64,000 nucleotides of DNA. Source: Opisthocomus hoazin (taxonomy: Eukaryota; Chordata; Aves; Opisthocomiformes; Opisthocomidae). The stretch covers positions 55,589,682 to 55,653,681 of the forward strand of contig NC_134418.1 of assembly GCF_030867145.1 (NCBI RefSeq), read 5' to 3'. This document shows positions 38,921 to 52,045 of this stretch, piece after piece. The number at the start of each line of letters is the position of its first letter. Within the stretch, counting starts at the first letter, position 1. The position numbers and the translations under genes are program-made. Under the pieces are notes generated by a model. The model saw nothing but the letters and a program-made list of their open reading frames with translations, was not told the origin of the DNA and did no database searches.

Positions 38921-41400
38921 ATGCATAGAAAGTATATATTGTTTAAATAAGTTGATTTATATTTGTCTTGTGGCACAACTTGGTTATTGTATTCATCTGG
39001 CTTTCGTTTAGTCCATTCTGATGAAAAGTAGAAGAAGGTTCCACAGATGGGGTCAGTGTGCCCAACAACCCTTCTTATTTAAAATGCCCTTTGTGAGGCT
39101 GACGGATGTCTGAGCCTGTGTTTCTGTCATCTGTTCCCATGACCTCTGTGAGGCTGAGAAGCATCTGAGCCTGTTCTTCTGTCATCTGTTCCCTCGTTGA
39201 CTTCTTTAGCTGAAGTCACCTGGAGGAGAGAATTGAAAATTGAAATACTGCATCTGTGATCAGGGAGTGGAAACAATGCTAAAAGCCTAAAATTTACCAG
39301 ACTTGTGGACTATAATGTGATTTCTCCTCTGGAAGTACTTCTGTATGTTTTTTCTTTACCATTGTTTGTGGTATTTCTGTTTTGTTTTTCACTAGACCTT
39401 ACTGTACATGACACTGATTGTAAGTGCCTCATAGCATAAAGTTCCTGCTAAAGTTCTTTGGCCATGCTTCATAGTTTCTTTTCGTATTTATGGATATGAG
39501 GTAGCACTGCAAGACAAATATTGCTGTAGAGTTTTACAAAACCGTGTTTGAGGAACTTGTGTGGTTCCTCTAAATTTGGTGAAATTTATTTTCTGTCATA
39601 GAACTGAAACAACTCTGAATTACGCTGGAATTCCATGGTTGGAACCCTCAAAGTCTTTTAGCATGAAAGCAGGGAATGGTAATGACGTGCTTGTTTAAAA
39701 TAAAGTACCACAATGAGTCCGAACCACTATAATTCAACTAGATGGCCGTTCCGTTGTGTAGAAACAAGCTTAAACTAGATGATTAAATGAACACGGAAAA
39801 TTTTCACTGTTGGAAAGCGCTGGGGTTTGTTCCTTTCTGTATTGACCTGTAATTATACCATGAAAGCCTTCCAGAGTTTCCTTCAAACCGTTTGTAACAC
39901 TTCAAGGAGCTTTAACACTGCTAGACAGCACAACAGCTGACAGGCCGCTAGCTGTGCTTGCAAACCAGAGGAAGCATTTGACTTCCAGGGAGCCTTCACT
40001 TTGTGTAGGCTTTTCCTGTAGCAGAAATCCGTGATTACAGAAAACCTGCAAACTGTACAAAATAGAGTTTATAAGCCACAGCCCCCAAGTGAAGGGTAGC
40101 TGTCACTCCCAGGATTAATCACACCATTAAACAACTTAGATATTTTTATATATATGCAAAAAAAAAAAAAATATATATAGCAGCTCTTGGCTTTGAGTCA
40201 TTACTGCGTGCTTTTATGTAGTCAGTAATACTCTTTAAATATTGCAGTGTTTTTTTTTTTTTTTTTTACAAGTTAAAGTCTTCGTACTCCCTTAGGCTAT
40301 TTTGCTCTCCTGGATGATCTGAGTAACAGCAGTGTGTCCTCAAACTCCCTTCTTCAAACTGCAGTTCTGCTACATTCACAAGGCTTTGTCCAAAAATACC
40401 CACTTACAGTGGAGCTACTGCAACAGTCTGGAACTGTTTCAAAACATGTACACGCTCATCTAACAAAAATTTTCATGTGTTAAGCTGGAAATGCAACCAG
40501 TCAAATGCAACCTCAGGCCTTGTACGTGTGAGCAGGTTACGGGTGACTCCTCTGAACACGGTGGCTGACCGAGTAGGCTCAAAGTGGAAAATATGTGTGA
40601 TTGCCTTATGAGGGTACAGGCTAACTGTTGGACTGAGGAACAGAGCGGATAGGAACGTGTTCTGACTAAAGTATACACCAAGACAATTTAAACAACAGTT
40701 TGGTCTTGGTCTGGCTGCCTGCTGGCAGCCTGAGGATAACGAGTCCAAACAAGAGGAAAACAAGCAGAGGTAACTGGAAATACCCATGGCTCCTTTAACC
40801 AAAAGGGAGGTGTCTTGGCTAAAAGATATAGTCATGCAGGAAGCCTGGGTAAAAACAGGCCAAACAGACTGGGTAGAAAACACCTAAAATCCCACTCTAA
40901 ATTCGCCTGCTTTTGTGCTCGCAGCAGCAACCTCTGGTAAGAGCATATTCACACCTGAGCTCATTCTAGAGCCTACCTGGAAACAGCCTGGGTAGCAAAT
41001 ATTCAGACCCATCCACGGTACAAATCTGCAAAGCTCTTACACAGGAGGATGTGTTTTGTCACTGGCTTTGGTCCGGAAACTTGTTTACTGCGGTCTCGGT
41101 CAGCGAAGAGGAGGAGCCCCGTAAAGAAAAGGCTGGGAGTCTCAGCATGTGTGAAGATACCCAGGCACTCTCCTCAGTACCTGGGTGCTCTCCTCGTGGT
41201 GCTGAGATCATCAGAAAAGAACTGATGCAAGAAGAGAGCGAAGTTGCAAAAGTCTCTGCGTCCGAACCTCTCAAGGGTTTGCGCGCGGGTGCCTGGATGA
41301 AGAGGCATCTTGAGTTAACAGCAGCCTTACAGCAAGGGCAACAGCGTGTGCCCCTGGGGGGTGCTTCTGGCACAGTTTTGGGGAAAAAAAAAAAAAATCT
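38921..41400. other. PLA2G12A-CASP6 intergenic DNA
   Basis: It holds a 55-base tandem duplication at 39090-39198, an A/TA-rich run at about 40140-40180 and a T run at about 40249-40267. No exon, CR1 or LTR was recognised. The open frames at 40460-40883 and 41051-41443 have no recognisable domain. Confidence 0.5.
39090..39198. repeat. Two-copy 55-base tandem duplication
   Basis: tgtgaggctga (39092 and 39147) and gtcatctgttccc (39126 and 39181) recur with a period of 55 bases, with about 10 differences between the copies. Confidence 0.8.
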
Positions 41401-42260
41401 CAGTTTAGTAACCACCGTAGCTTCTCACCGAGCTCCAGGATGACGCGGGTGGCGGTTGAGTGAAGGACCCGCGCTCCCTCAGGCACCGTCCCGCTTCTCC
41501 GCCGCAGCGGCGGGAGCCCAGCCCGGAGAAACGCCTTGCCCCCGGGCCGGGGGAGGGGGGGTGCCGGGCCGAGGAGGCGGGCCGGGCCCGGGAAGGCGAA
41601 GCGCGCAGGCAGGCGTGGCGGGGAGCCGTGCCGGGCTGCCTCCGTCCGCGGCCATGTCGGGCTCGGCGCCGGGGCGGCCGGCAGGTAGGGGCCGGAGGAG
41701 GGGGGGAACCGAGGGACGCGGCGGGTCGCGGCCGCCGCCCGCGGGGTGGTGGTTGCGCGGGGCCGGCGGCGCGGCTCCCCCGCTCAGGGTCTCGGCGGTG
41801 CCCAGGCCTCCCCGTGCGCTGGGACGGGGCTTTGGGCGCGGCGGGGGGGGGGGAGCGGGAGCCGGACGGCTCTGCCGGGGGCCGGAGGGAGCGGGGCCGG
41901 CCCCGCGGTTGTCCCGCAGTTGCGGGTCGCGGCCTGCGCTTTCCTCCGCAGCGGGCGGGGGAGCCGAGGCGGAAGGCGGTGCGGGAGGCCGGGGCGGCGC
42001 GGCCCGGGGCGGGGGAAGGCCCGGCCGCTGCGGGGGACGAGGCGGCGGGGAGCGGGGCTGGTTTGCGCGGAAGGACGGCAGCTGGCGCCGGGACAGGGCG
42101 GGCGCGCACAGCCGGGGGGCCGGTGCCCGGAGGAACGGCGGTGGGGAGCAGGAGGGGAGCGGCAGCGGTCCGCGGGTTCGGTTCCCGAGGGTGCTGGTAG
42201 CACTCCGTACACGCTCCCCCGCCCTTTTTTTGCGCCGCTTGGTTACTGGTGTTTTCTAAA
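41400..42260. promoter_or_regulatory. CASP6: CpG-island promoter and exon 1 of CASP6
   Basis: A sharply bounded GC- and CpG-rich block surrounds the short first exon at 41654-41684. The overlapping 140-270 codon frames in it on both strands are composition artefacts. Confidence 0.75.
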
Positions 42261-45200
42261 TCCCACGTCCTTCGGCCCGAGTGATGGACCTGCTGGGATT
42301 CAGCCGTACCCAGGGAAAGATGCTGTCGGATCCCCGCGTCACCCCGTGCCTACCCGACCCTCGATTCTTTTGAAGCAGTTCGTCTTCACGAGATTGAAGA
42401 CAAGCAAGCAGTCCCCCTGAGAGCAACCGGCTTTTAGAACAAGCCTGTGCAGGACAAGCAGAAAGCTCTTCCTAAATCATAACAGCTTAAGTAGCGTTTA
42501 CTCGCATGAAGCTGCAACGTGGCAGTGGCAGTGAGAGGCTAAGGACTGGTAACTGACTGAACAGGATTACAAGAAGAGGAGAACCATCTTTCCCTAGTTT
42601 CCTCTGGCCCAGGAATTCTGTTCTTCTGTGTCTACATGACACCATCCTCTGTCTAAAAGTTTGACGACTGTAACATTTCTGTGGTCTGCTGGTTTCCCTT
42701 CAGCTGAGACAAAAGCATCAGCCAGATCTCGGGTCCACAGGCAAAAGCACAGCGTACATTTAAACGTGCAGATGCAGCCTTACAGACCTCTGGCTTCTTG
42801 TTACCCGGTGTCTCGGGCACAGCTGTTGCTGCTGTGTTCTAGCTGCTCTCATTTTACAGCACTTCTGTCATTGGTCTGATCTACATGTTACGTTTCAGGC
42901 AAACTGAAATCGCTTTTTTTGTGCGTTCATGTTACCAGTGGTAACTGTAAGACCCAACACCCGAAAGCACGATCAGTGTTTGCCAGTGGGAAGTTTCCAT
43001 TTAAATAGTAACACCTAAAAGCACGTGACTTCCTCTGAGCCACCCCCTGCTCTCCCGTGCCAGGGTCTTCAACACAAAAGCTGCCAAAGCCAGGTCTAGA
43101 TTTCTGCAAGTTTACTGTCTTTATGAACTTTTCTCCTCTGTCAATACATAGCTATGTTAGTTTTGCAAAAGGCTTTAATCAGATGTGAAAAGCAGCTGTG
43201 AAAAGGTAGTATTGTATATACAAAGTAGTTTGTAAAATACACATATACGTGACCCATCTTCTTTCATAATTGCAGGCCACATCCAGCTGGATAGCAGACC
43301 TACGTTAACCACCACAGGTACAGTATAGTACATAGTTTTCATAATGTGGTAGTTAGTCTCCACTAGTAGTAGGAGCTGTGATTTTATAGCCCATTGAGAC
43401 GTTTAGGTGAAAGGAATAAACATTTTTTCCTAACCATCTGCAAGTCTTTAGTTCTGCATGCACCCAAGATGTGCGTATTCCCTGTTGTTCCCACAATTTT
43501 ACCTTTATGTGCATTCTGTTACTGGAGATAATTACGCCTGTATAGTTTAGCAGAAGAAAGGGTATAATAATCTTGCATCTTCTCAGTTGTCTTTAGCTGT
43601 ATGTACCGTTCCACTACCTGCAATGACTCATAGGCTGCATCCAGCCGCAAAGAGAATGCTCAGCTTTGCACTGGCAGCGTTACTGAAATAAAAGAAACAC
43701 CAGTGTATTTTTAGATTATGTAAAAATCATAACTGTTGAGTTAAAGAGACTCTTTTTAAATAAATACAGCCAGCTAGTTAGTTATATAAAGTCATGATCT
43801 CTGAATGTATCTATATAGATACAGATAGAGAGATACAAAATATGCATGTCTTGACCACCTAACATTCAGACTGTCAGAACTTTAAAAACAGCCTCCAAAA
43901 GCCGTGGGTGCAGACAAACGCTAATGAAGCTGTGTAACTGCATGCCTGTTTACCTGATGTGTGAATGAGCTTTTGGCTTACGTTAACAGCTAAACTTTAA
44001 GGCTGGATGCACAAATTGAAATCGTTCCTTTTTTTAGTGAATGTTTTAGTGGCTAAATCATTTTTTGATCTCTAACAGATGGAAATGAGAACCTCACAGA
44101 AGTAGATGCACTTGATATAAGGTAAAGTTCTGATGGCAATGGCAGAGAGATGGCCCATGGCACTGAGGTCAGCGCAGGGTTTTCTGGCTGTTGTTAAGAA
44201 TGTGACTGGGTTATTCAACTCCACCTATTTACAGAACACGTTTCTAGTTTTAGCTGCCCCAGATGTGGAACCACCCTTCTTATCATGAAGGCATACAGAA
44301 GGGACTCTCAGGAGTCGACTCCTTTTACGTTGGGCAATGTGCAGAGACTGTGGCAAAAATACCATCACAATCTAAGAAACAATTGGGCAGACTAAGTGAT
44401 AGCACAGGAATATATTCCTCTGGAAGGAGGGTAAAGGGACAATGGGATAGTGATTCCATAAATTTTTCCTACTCCACCTTACAACATCATCTAACCCTGG
44501 AAAAGGTGATCTACCTGCCTGATAATTTCCTTTGCCTCACCCACGCAGTGACTACAGCTGAGCAGAGGAAGAACTATTTAGTGGTCATTCACAGGATCCA
44601 GGGACCTAATTGTTCCAAATCCCTACCAGCCTTACATCTAGCTGAATCCTAAGGAATATAAATTGCCCAAATCCAAATAAACGCTGGTACTGGTACAGGT
44701 GAAATAGCATTCACAATCACAGGGCTAAAGTTTATGATCTTTGCGTGAAGTATCATCCTGTGAAGTACTCAAATTGAGGAGAGTGTGATAAAGCATCCCA
44801 CTTAACTTTTCTTGTTGGCTATCCAGCCAACATTGCAGAAACCCCCAAACTTTGAACAATCATCCAGAATTCTTGTTCCCAGTTTGAATTCTCATGCTGA
44901 CCTTAGAAAAAGATGTTTTATTAAAGGGCTGCTCATAATAAACTGGAGAGGCAGAGATAGTTTATAGATAACTTTAGTCATTTTCTAGTGAAACAAAAGC
45001 ATTTCTGCTGATGAAGCTGCAATTTTTAAGCAACATCTGCCAGCAAATATTCTAAGCAACTTCTTCCACCAGTTGCACCAAAACGGAATGTTCCATAGCA
45101 GGAAAAAAACCCAGTAACATGCCCAAAATCACAGCTCTGACTGCCATAGGACTGCCATAGCTCTGTCATGCTGCCCTAGGACTGTCATTCTGTAAATCTA

Positions 45201-48200
45201 AAGCACTGGCCTTGTCTATTGCCAGGGCTATTGCCAGAAGCGTTTTAGTTTCTGTTTTCTGCCCTGATACTTTCGACTACAAAAGTACGAAGATTCTCTG
45301 TCTTACTTCTCTAAATACAGCCATGCCAATGATTGGAAACGACCTTCTGGGTCCATGTGTACAGTCCATAGTGTGCTATCACAGACTTCTGTGTTGTGTT
45401 TTGCTCATAAAACAGTAAATTGCTGAATGCTACTCCAAACAGACAGGTGCTCCATACATTTGTTGCTGTGATAAAGTCCTCTGCTTAGAAGCTGGTTTGC
45501 TCATTTGTTCTGTTGTTCAGAACAACGCTGTCGTTCAGCTTTAGGATTTTGTTGACTGGTTGCTAAAACCTTAGATGAACGGTTGTATTGCCATAGCTTT
45601 CATTTTGTTAGGGTAAATAATACGAATTTGTTCTCCTCTTTTGCAAGATACACTATGCGTACCCCCTCATCACCAGTTTATAGTCTGCTGCTTATGATGC
45701 AGCACTCGGTTTAGTTACAAGAACTTGAACCAAATCTCAGACAGCTACAATTCCAAATAAGTATATATGCACTATCCAATTACGTTAAAATAATATTTAG
45801 CTAAACACATAACATGGAGAATTGGAGCAAAGTCTAAAATGCACTGTTACGTGCCTTACTGCCATACTAATGGGACAGCCTCCTGACAACAGAAAACACA
45901 AACATATTGTACAGAAACTGTTCAACCTACCTGACAGAGCCTAGTACACACCCAACACTTGTTTTTACTGAATTGCTTAACATGCCCAAGGTTTTGAAAA
46001 AGACTTAGCGATTTAGGCTCTTCCTAAAATCTTGCACCTTTTGAGGTCTTGTCTTCTGGAATTGGGTCATCAAAGTCTCTAGTCAATTAAAAAATCTCAA
46101 CTGGCAGGAATACAGGAAGGGAATTCAATTAGCCATTAATTCATTTATCAAGAATGTTTTCCGTCTCTGGCAACAGACAAACACTTGATCCTGCAGTGCA
46201 ATACAAAATGAACCATCAAAGAAGAGGAGTTGCGCTCATCTTCAATCACGAGCACTTCTTTTGGCATTTAAAGCTTCCAGACAGACGTGGGACTCTTGCA
46301 GACAGAAACAATCTGAAACGCAGGTAAGAAACATGGTTTCTCTACTCAAGCTTAAAAAGCTAAACTTCCGAAAACATGGTCAAATAAGCAGTTACCTAAA
46401 TCTTACGTTTAGGTATAGAACAAAAGATTTTGGAGACACAAGCATCTATGCAACCTTGGCAAAGAAAGCCATAACAAAAAAACTTCAAAGCACATTCCTT
46501 TGAGTCACAGAAACTTCTGGCACAAATGCTATGATTTCATTGTGTCCAGACCTCTCTTAGGACGAACTCTCTGAAATAACGTTAGGCATTACACCTGTAC
46601 TGGACACCAGTTTCAGTTCAAAATCAAGTTTAGTAGGTTTTTTTTTCATAAATAATGCATAAACATGAATATGCATTCTCTCACAGGGAAAGCAACTGTG
46701 TTGGTAGCAGCTGACATGTAATTTGAGCAAAATTTTTACTAATACTGATGTGTTTTAACAATAGTTTGACAGACCTTGGATTTGAAGTCAGACATTTTGA
46801 TGATCTGAAAGCAGAGGATGTGCTGCAGGAAATCTATGAAGGTAGGAGACTATATATTGCTTATGTCTAACTGGTTGTAGCAGAATTTCCAGATATCTTT
46901 CCTTCCATTCTCTCTGTTTGTCTAACTTAAAATATTTGTGCACAAGGGAGTTGTTTAACTTAAGGACTTAAGGGTTAGACTTCATACTATTTTAATGCGA
47001 TGTAAGTGAAGCTTCTGCAGAGAGAACTCATGAAGTCGCTGAAAGCTGGAAGAAAGTACCTGCAGCTGGGAGAAGTTAATAACATTCTTCTTTTCATTTG
47101 TAGTGGCCCTTATCTTCAGCCATGTTGAATCACTGCACCTTCAAGTCTGTGCAGTATTACACTATCTGAAAATAGAGTTCATTTGAAAAAGGACTGATCA
47201 GAGATGAAATGATATGATACAAATGTACAGTGTTTTTCAAACCTGAAGATCACTGTTTAGTCATCTAAACACCGCTTGACTATTTCAGTCTCCAACGATG
47301 ACCACAGCAATGCTGACTGCTTTGTTTGTGTGTTCCTGAGTCATGGTGAGAATGATCATGTTTATGCATATGATGCCCAAATCAAAATTGAGACGATGAC
47401 AGACATGTTCAGAGGAGACAAATGCCCAAGTCTGGTAGGAAAACCGAAGATATTTATCATTCAGGTAAGGTGTCTGTTTCTGAATTCAGTGGTGTTAACA
47501 CTGATTTCGGTCTTCTTGCAATACAGAAGTCAGTTTTCCTGATACAGTCTGTCCACGAGGGAAAGTTTGTGCATCTTTAAGAAAGAAGGTATAGAAAACT
47601 GCTTTAAAGGCATTTAAGACAAGGATTCTTCTCTTTTGTCAAAAACTTTTATGTACACAAGTGTTAATACTATTATTCTAGCTGTATTCAGTAAGAAGTA
47701 ATCTTAGGAAGAGCAACCCAAATTAAGCCCATGTTGGATTGACTGTCAGCATATATTTAATGGCAGAGAAGACTATCATTTTTCTGAGACAGTCATGTCC
47801 GGCCTCAGCTCATTTGCTGCTGATCACTTCACAGCCCTAGGCTGGGCTGTAGAAGGCTATCAGACCTCAACTTCACTGTTTCCTTCCAGGCAAGTCCCTT
47901 TATTTGATCCTTACGCAGTTGTTTTTTTCTGGGGGTTTTTTGTGGGTTTTTTGTTTGGTTGGTTCTGGTGGTGGTGGTGGTAATGGTTTTTTTGTTTTTC
48001 TTTTTTTTTTATTCTTCTTATTTGTCCATGACCAATACTTGGTCTCTGTAGAATTTAAAGAGTCAATTTAAGGCTTTACTGTCTCAGAAATACTGCTTGT
48101 GCTAAGTGGTCAAATAAAGCCCCTGTGCAATCTCCTGTTTCACTCCTTGGTTCACAGAATAATCCAAGTTGGAAGGGACCTCAGGAGGCCTCTAGTCCAG

Positions 48201-50638
48201 CCTCCTGTTCAAAGCAGAGTCAGTTACGGGGTAAAGCCAGGTTACACAGGGCGTTATCCCACTCTTTAGCCAGATTACAATTAGCAAACTCAAATGAGAA
48301 CCTGGCCTTCAGCAGATTGCAATTGTAGTAGTTTATAGAGTAATCCTAAGAATTACCTTTTTTCAAATAAAAGCGTCCTTAAGCACAAGGCTGCTACAAA
48401 AATCAGCACGTTGTTAATTCATCTTTCACTAGGACTTACTCAGCTTTGATTTTTTTTTTAACCAGGTGCCAAAGATGGAAAAATATTTATATATTTCAGT
48501 TTTAAGTAATACTTGGAAACATTTACAATATATACTCATCAAAAGCAAATTAACTTAGTTCAGTTCATCAGCTGAGCTCCTTTGCAGTACAAGGGGCATA
48601 GCATTTACCTTTGGAAATCAGAGGAAACAGCAAGGACAGAACTTCATCACCGCAAATGAAAAAAGATTTTCACGTTTCTCTCTTTAGTGATGCTCCTTAC
48701 CTACTTTGCATCTTTTGAGTGTGTTCTTACCTTCTTCCATGTATAGCCTTTCTGCAACGTTGACAATACTGGCCTTGCTTACTGGCTTCTCACAAAAAAA
48801 AACCCCTCCCTTGACTAACACATTTAAGACTGAACTAAGAGCAGAAGTGTAACAGCATACAACGATGGTTCTGCTTCAGAGCATTTATTCAGCACTGCCT
48901 TGCCAACAGGTCCGCGGGAGGCGATTCTTCCTCTCTACTCAGCACTGCTGAGGCTGCATCTTCTGAAGTACTGTTTCCAGTTCTGGGTTCCCCAGTACCA
49001 GAAAGATACAGACTTACTGGAGTGAGTCCCACAAAGGGCCACAACGATGATTAAGGGACCGGAGCATCTCTCATATGAGGAGAGGCTGAGAGAGCTCGGA
49101 CTGTTCAGCTTGGAGGAGAAGGCTCAGGGGAATCTCACCAATGTTATAAACACCTGGTGGGAGGGAATGAAGAAGAGCGAGCCAGGCTCTTTTCAGTGGT
49201 GCCCAGTGACAGTACAAGAGGCAACTGGCACAAATTAAAACACATGAAATTCCATCTCAACACAGGGAAACACTTTTTTACTGTGAGAGTGGTCAAACAC
49301 TGGAAGAGATGACCCAGAGAGGTTGTGGAGTCTCCATCTATGAAGATACTCGAAAGCTGGCTGGATGTAGTCCTGGACAGTCTGCTCTAGCTAACCCTGC
49401 TTGAGCCAGGGGGCTTGGACTTGGTGATCTCAAGAGGTCCCTTCCAGTCTCAGGAATTCTGTGATCATCTGAGAGCTTTCACCAGACTTTGTCACCAATA
49501 TGTTAATTGACAGAAGTAAACAGGTCTTTACGAATCCAGACTCATATGTACTCTCATCCACATTAGGTAATGTGGAACACCTAACTGAACAGAAGTCCCC
49601 TCTGGTTAGTGTCAGAAGTATTACATTAACACAGGTGAGCTTGGACAGATGAAAGCATAACAATACTTCTCACCAACAGGCATGTCGAGGTGATAAACAT
49701 GACGATCCAGTTATTGCTCAGGATTCAATAGATGGCACCGATCGACCCGCTGTCAATGAGACTGAAGTGGATGCAGCTGGTGTCTATACCCTGCCTGCTG
49801 GTGCAGACTTTATCATGTGCTACTCTGTGGCACAAGGTAAGTTCTAATATTTGATATATGATGTCTGATACTTCACTGTAACAAGCTTGAACAGTTCCTC
49901 ATTTTGCAGTGCAGGTCATCTGCTTTGCATGCTAAGGAAAAAGTGAAAATAAACCATCAAGGCTGCACTTAATCTGCCAAGCAGAAACACTCCCATCATA
50001 ATCTTGCTGCAGAGCTGTCGGCTGACAGCACGCGTTCCCCGTTCTTCCAGGATTGTAGGATTCTGGTGGCTTACAAATTTCCTGGCACCATGTGGCTGTC
50101 GTCTCCAGTCCTCCGTGTGTCTCGTCCTAAGTCCCATCTGCTCTCTTGTAATGTGCAGATATGATCCTGTAAGCTACCAGTCCCTGAATCGTGCTCCTCG
50201 TGGCTGAGCACTATAGGTGATCTCAAAGCCATTTCCCATCTACAGTTTACAGAGAAACTGCGTAACTGGCAAAGTAAGATTAACAGCCATTAGTGATCCC
50301 TTACAGAGGCAGCTAGCGAGCAGTAACTCTCATGAGTATTTTTCAAGAGGCATCACTACTTACATTTGGATATAATTTTACTTTCCTGTTCTACAATAGG
50401 TTACTTTTCTCATCGTGAAACTGTAAATGGCTCCTGGTACATTCAAGATTTGTGTGAGGCACTTAGGAAGCACGGCTCTTCCTTGGAGTTCACAGAACTT
50501 CTTACTGTCGTTAACAGGAAAGTATCTCATCGCAAAGTAGATATGTGCAGAGACATTAATGCTATAGGAAAGAAGCAGATTCCTTGTTTTGCCTCAATGC
50601 TAACTAAAAAATTGTATTTTCATCCAAAATCTAAGTAG
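41654..50638 (+). CDS. CASP6: Caspase-6, seven coding exons
   Basis: Caspase-6 is a cysteine protease of apoptosis and cell death that cuts after Asp (VEID-type sites, for example in lamin A). Coding exons: 41654-41684, 44079-44121, 46177-46323, 46765-46841, 47289-47464, 49680-49836, 50400-50638. They join in frame to 289 residues (human 293). Exon 1 has ten codons ([10 protein letters not shown]) in a gccATG context. The catalytic His118 (FLSHG) and Cys160 (QACRG) are present, as are SWYIQDLCE and the C-terminal [11 protein letters not shown]. Predicted self-processing sites are TEVD20|A after the prodomain, DSID176|G and TEVD189|A in the linker. The codons between the two linker sites would be released on maturation. 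Single-copy and apparently functional. Confidence 0.96.
44122..46176 (+). other. CASP6: CASP6 intron 2
   Basis: About 2 kb without a recognised repeat. It contains a 129-codon open frame at 44263-44652 with no domain that I recognise. Confidence 0.5.
48153..48258 (-). mobile_element. CR1 LINE 3' end fragment
   Basis: ttcacagaat followed by ccaagttggaagggacctca is the reverse complement of a CR1 3' end. The right end fades out near 48258. It lies in CASP6 intron 5. Confidence 0.75.
48908..49466 (+). mobile_element. CR1 LINE, 5'-truncated
   Basis: It covers the last part of CR1 ORF2, aligned by eye with the large CR1 at 36110-36680. Recognisable pieces are [16 protein letters not shown] and the segment around gtccttcccagtctc-type 3' end with attctgtg. 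The frame is broken, notably around 49140-49260. It sits in CASP6 intron 5, about 200 bases before exon 6. Confidence 0.88.
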
Positions 50639-52045
50639 ATTGTTACTTAACAATGAGAACCATTAACTAATACGCACTGCAGAATTGAAAAACACAGAAT
50701 CTTAGTTCAGGAGACGAATATTCTACAAGATTGTCTGCAAAATCACTGGGATCAAATGTTATAGTCTGTATACACGATAGTTTCTAAAATCTTAAAGCAA
50801 TTTTAAAGCTAGTATTACAGCTCTGTTCATCTCAGGGAATTTAGGAAAAGTTGACTGGTGTAAAACTGTTAAGAGGAGCTCAGATTTTATTGAAATTTGT
50901 ATTCTAGATTACTTTTTTTTTCTTGCAAGTTTTTTGCTTGATTGTCATCTATGGCACATTTTACTGTGTCCAAAATGTTGCATTAGATCAGCTTGTCTTG
51001 CTCCAAGAGCACAGTTTACAGGGAATATGTTTGTAGGGCATCTTTTTGAATCCGTGGAGAGCAGTATCCACCTTCCAATTTTTGCAGATTTATTGAGCCT
51101 TTTAGACTTTTTTTATCTTCTCTCAACACTAAAAAGGAACTTAATTCCTTGAGTACAATTGTAGCATTAGTATAGATAAAGGGCTTCTTTTTGCTTGCAC
51201 ATCATTTATGTTTGGGGCACAATTAAAGTTTGCTGGTGCTTTGCATCCTCAGAAGAAAAGCAAGCAGTAGTGAAATGAGACCACATACAGCTTGCTTAGC
51301 ATGACTTTGGGTAAGCTCGCCTTGTACACATCTCTAAAGCTAAAGCAAATAATTTCAAGGTTCCAGGCTTACTTACAACTGCTGGACATCTCTAGGCAGC
51401 TCTGCAAAATACAACGTATGCAAACCGTCATACCTCAGGCCTTGGTGTTGGATCAGCCTCTTCTTCCCCTTGGCCCCAGAGGAGATCAGCCATGCTTTGT
51501 CACTGCGTACATAACGTTCCTGCGTGGAACAGGCTGCCCAGAGGGGTTGTGGAGTCTCCTCCTCTGGAGATACTCAAAACCCGCCTGGTCGCGGTCCTGT
51601 GCAACCTGCTGTAGGTGACACTGCTTTGGCAGGGGGGTTGGACTAAATGGATGATCTCCAGAGGTCCCTTCCAACCCCTGCCACTCTTAAGTCTGTGATT
51701 TGTCACCATAGGATGTTTCACCATAGGATCGTTACTACTGCAGCATCAGTAATTTCAATGATACTGACTATAAGCGAATATTTCTTTCATTATTTTTTAC
51801 GTTATCCATACATACGCTTAACTCTGGGGGACAATGGAGAACTGAAGCTGAGAAAAGTGTCTTAATCCACTTTACTGGGTATAAAATAATTGATTTCCTG
51901 GCTCTGCTTTTGTTAAATCTTTCCATATATTATGTTCTGAGTCATAGATGTTATATCTTACTATGGTTACTTTTAAGATTTGTATAAATCATGTATGTTT
52001 GAATGTTTTGATATTTTTTTTCAATAAAATGCAACAGTGAAACAT
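50639..52045 (+). promoter_or_regulatory. CASP6: CASP6 3'UTR with poly(A) signal
   Basis: A canonical AATAAA is at 52023-52028. An ATTAAA near 51221 could end a shorter form. The longer form would include a CR1 tail fragment (51528-51700). Confidence 0.55.
51528..51700 (+). mobile_element. CR1 LINE 3' tail fragment
   Basis: cgtggaacaggctgcccaga through ggtcccttccaacccctgcc matches the end of ORF2 and the 3'UTR of the large CR1 (36500-36660). It ends in a degraded tail. It probably lies within the CASP6 3'UTR. Confidence 0.88.

Noticed and set aside
41405-42420. Several 140-270 codon frames around CASP6 exon 1
   Set aside because: They overlap each other on both strands inside a CpG island and show no domain.
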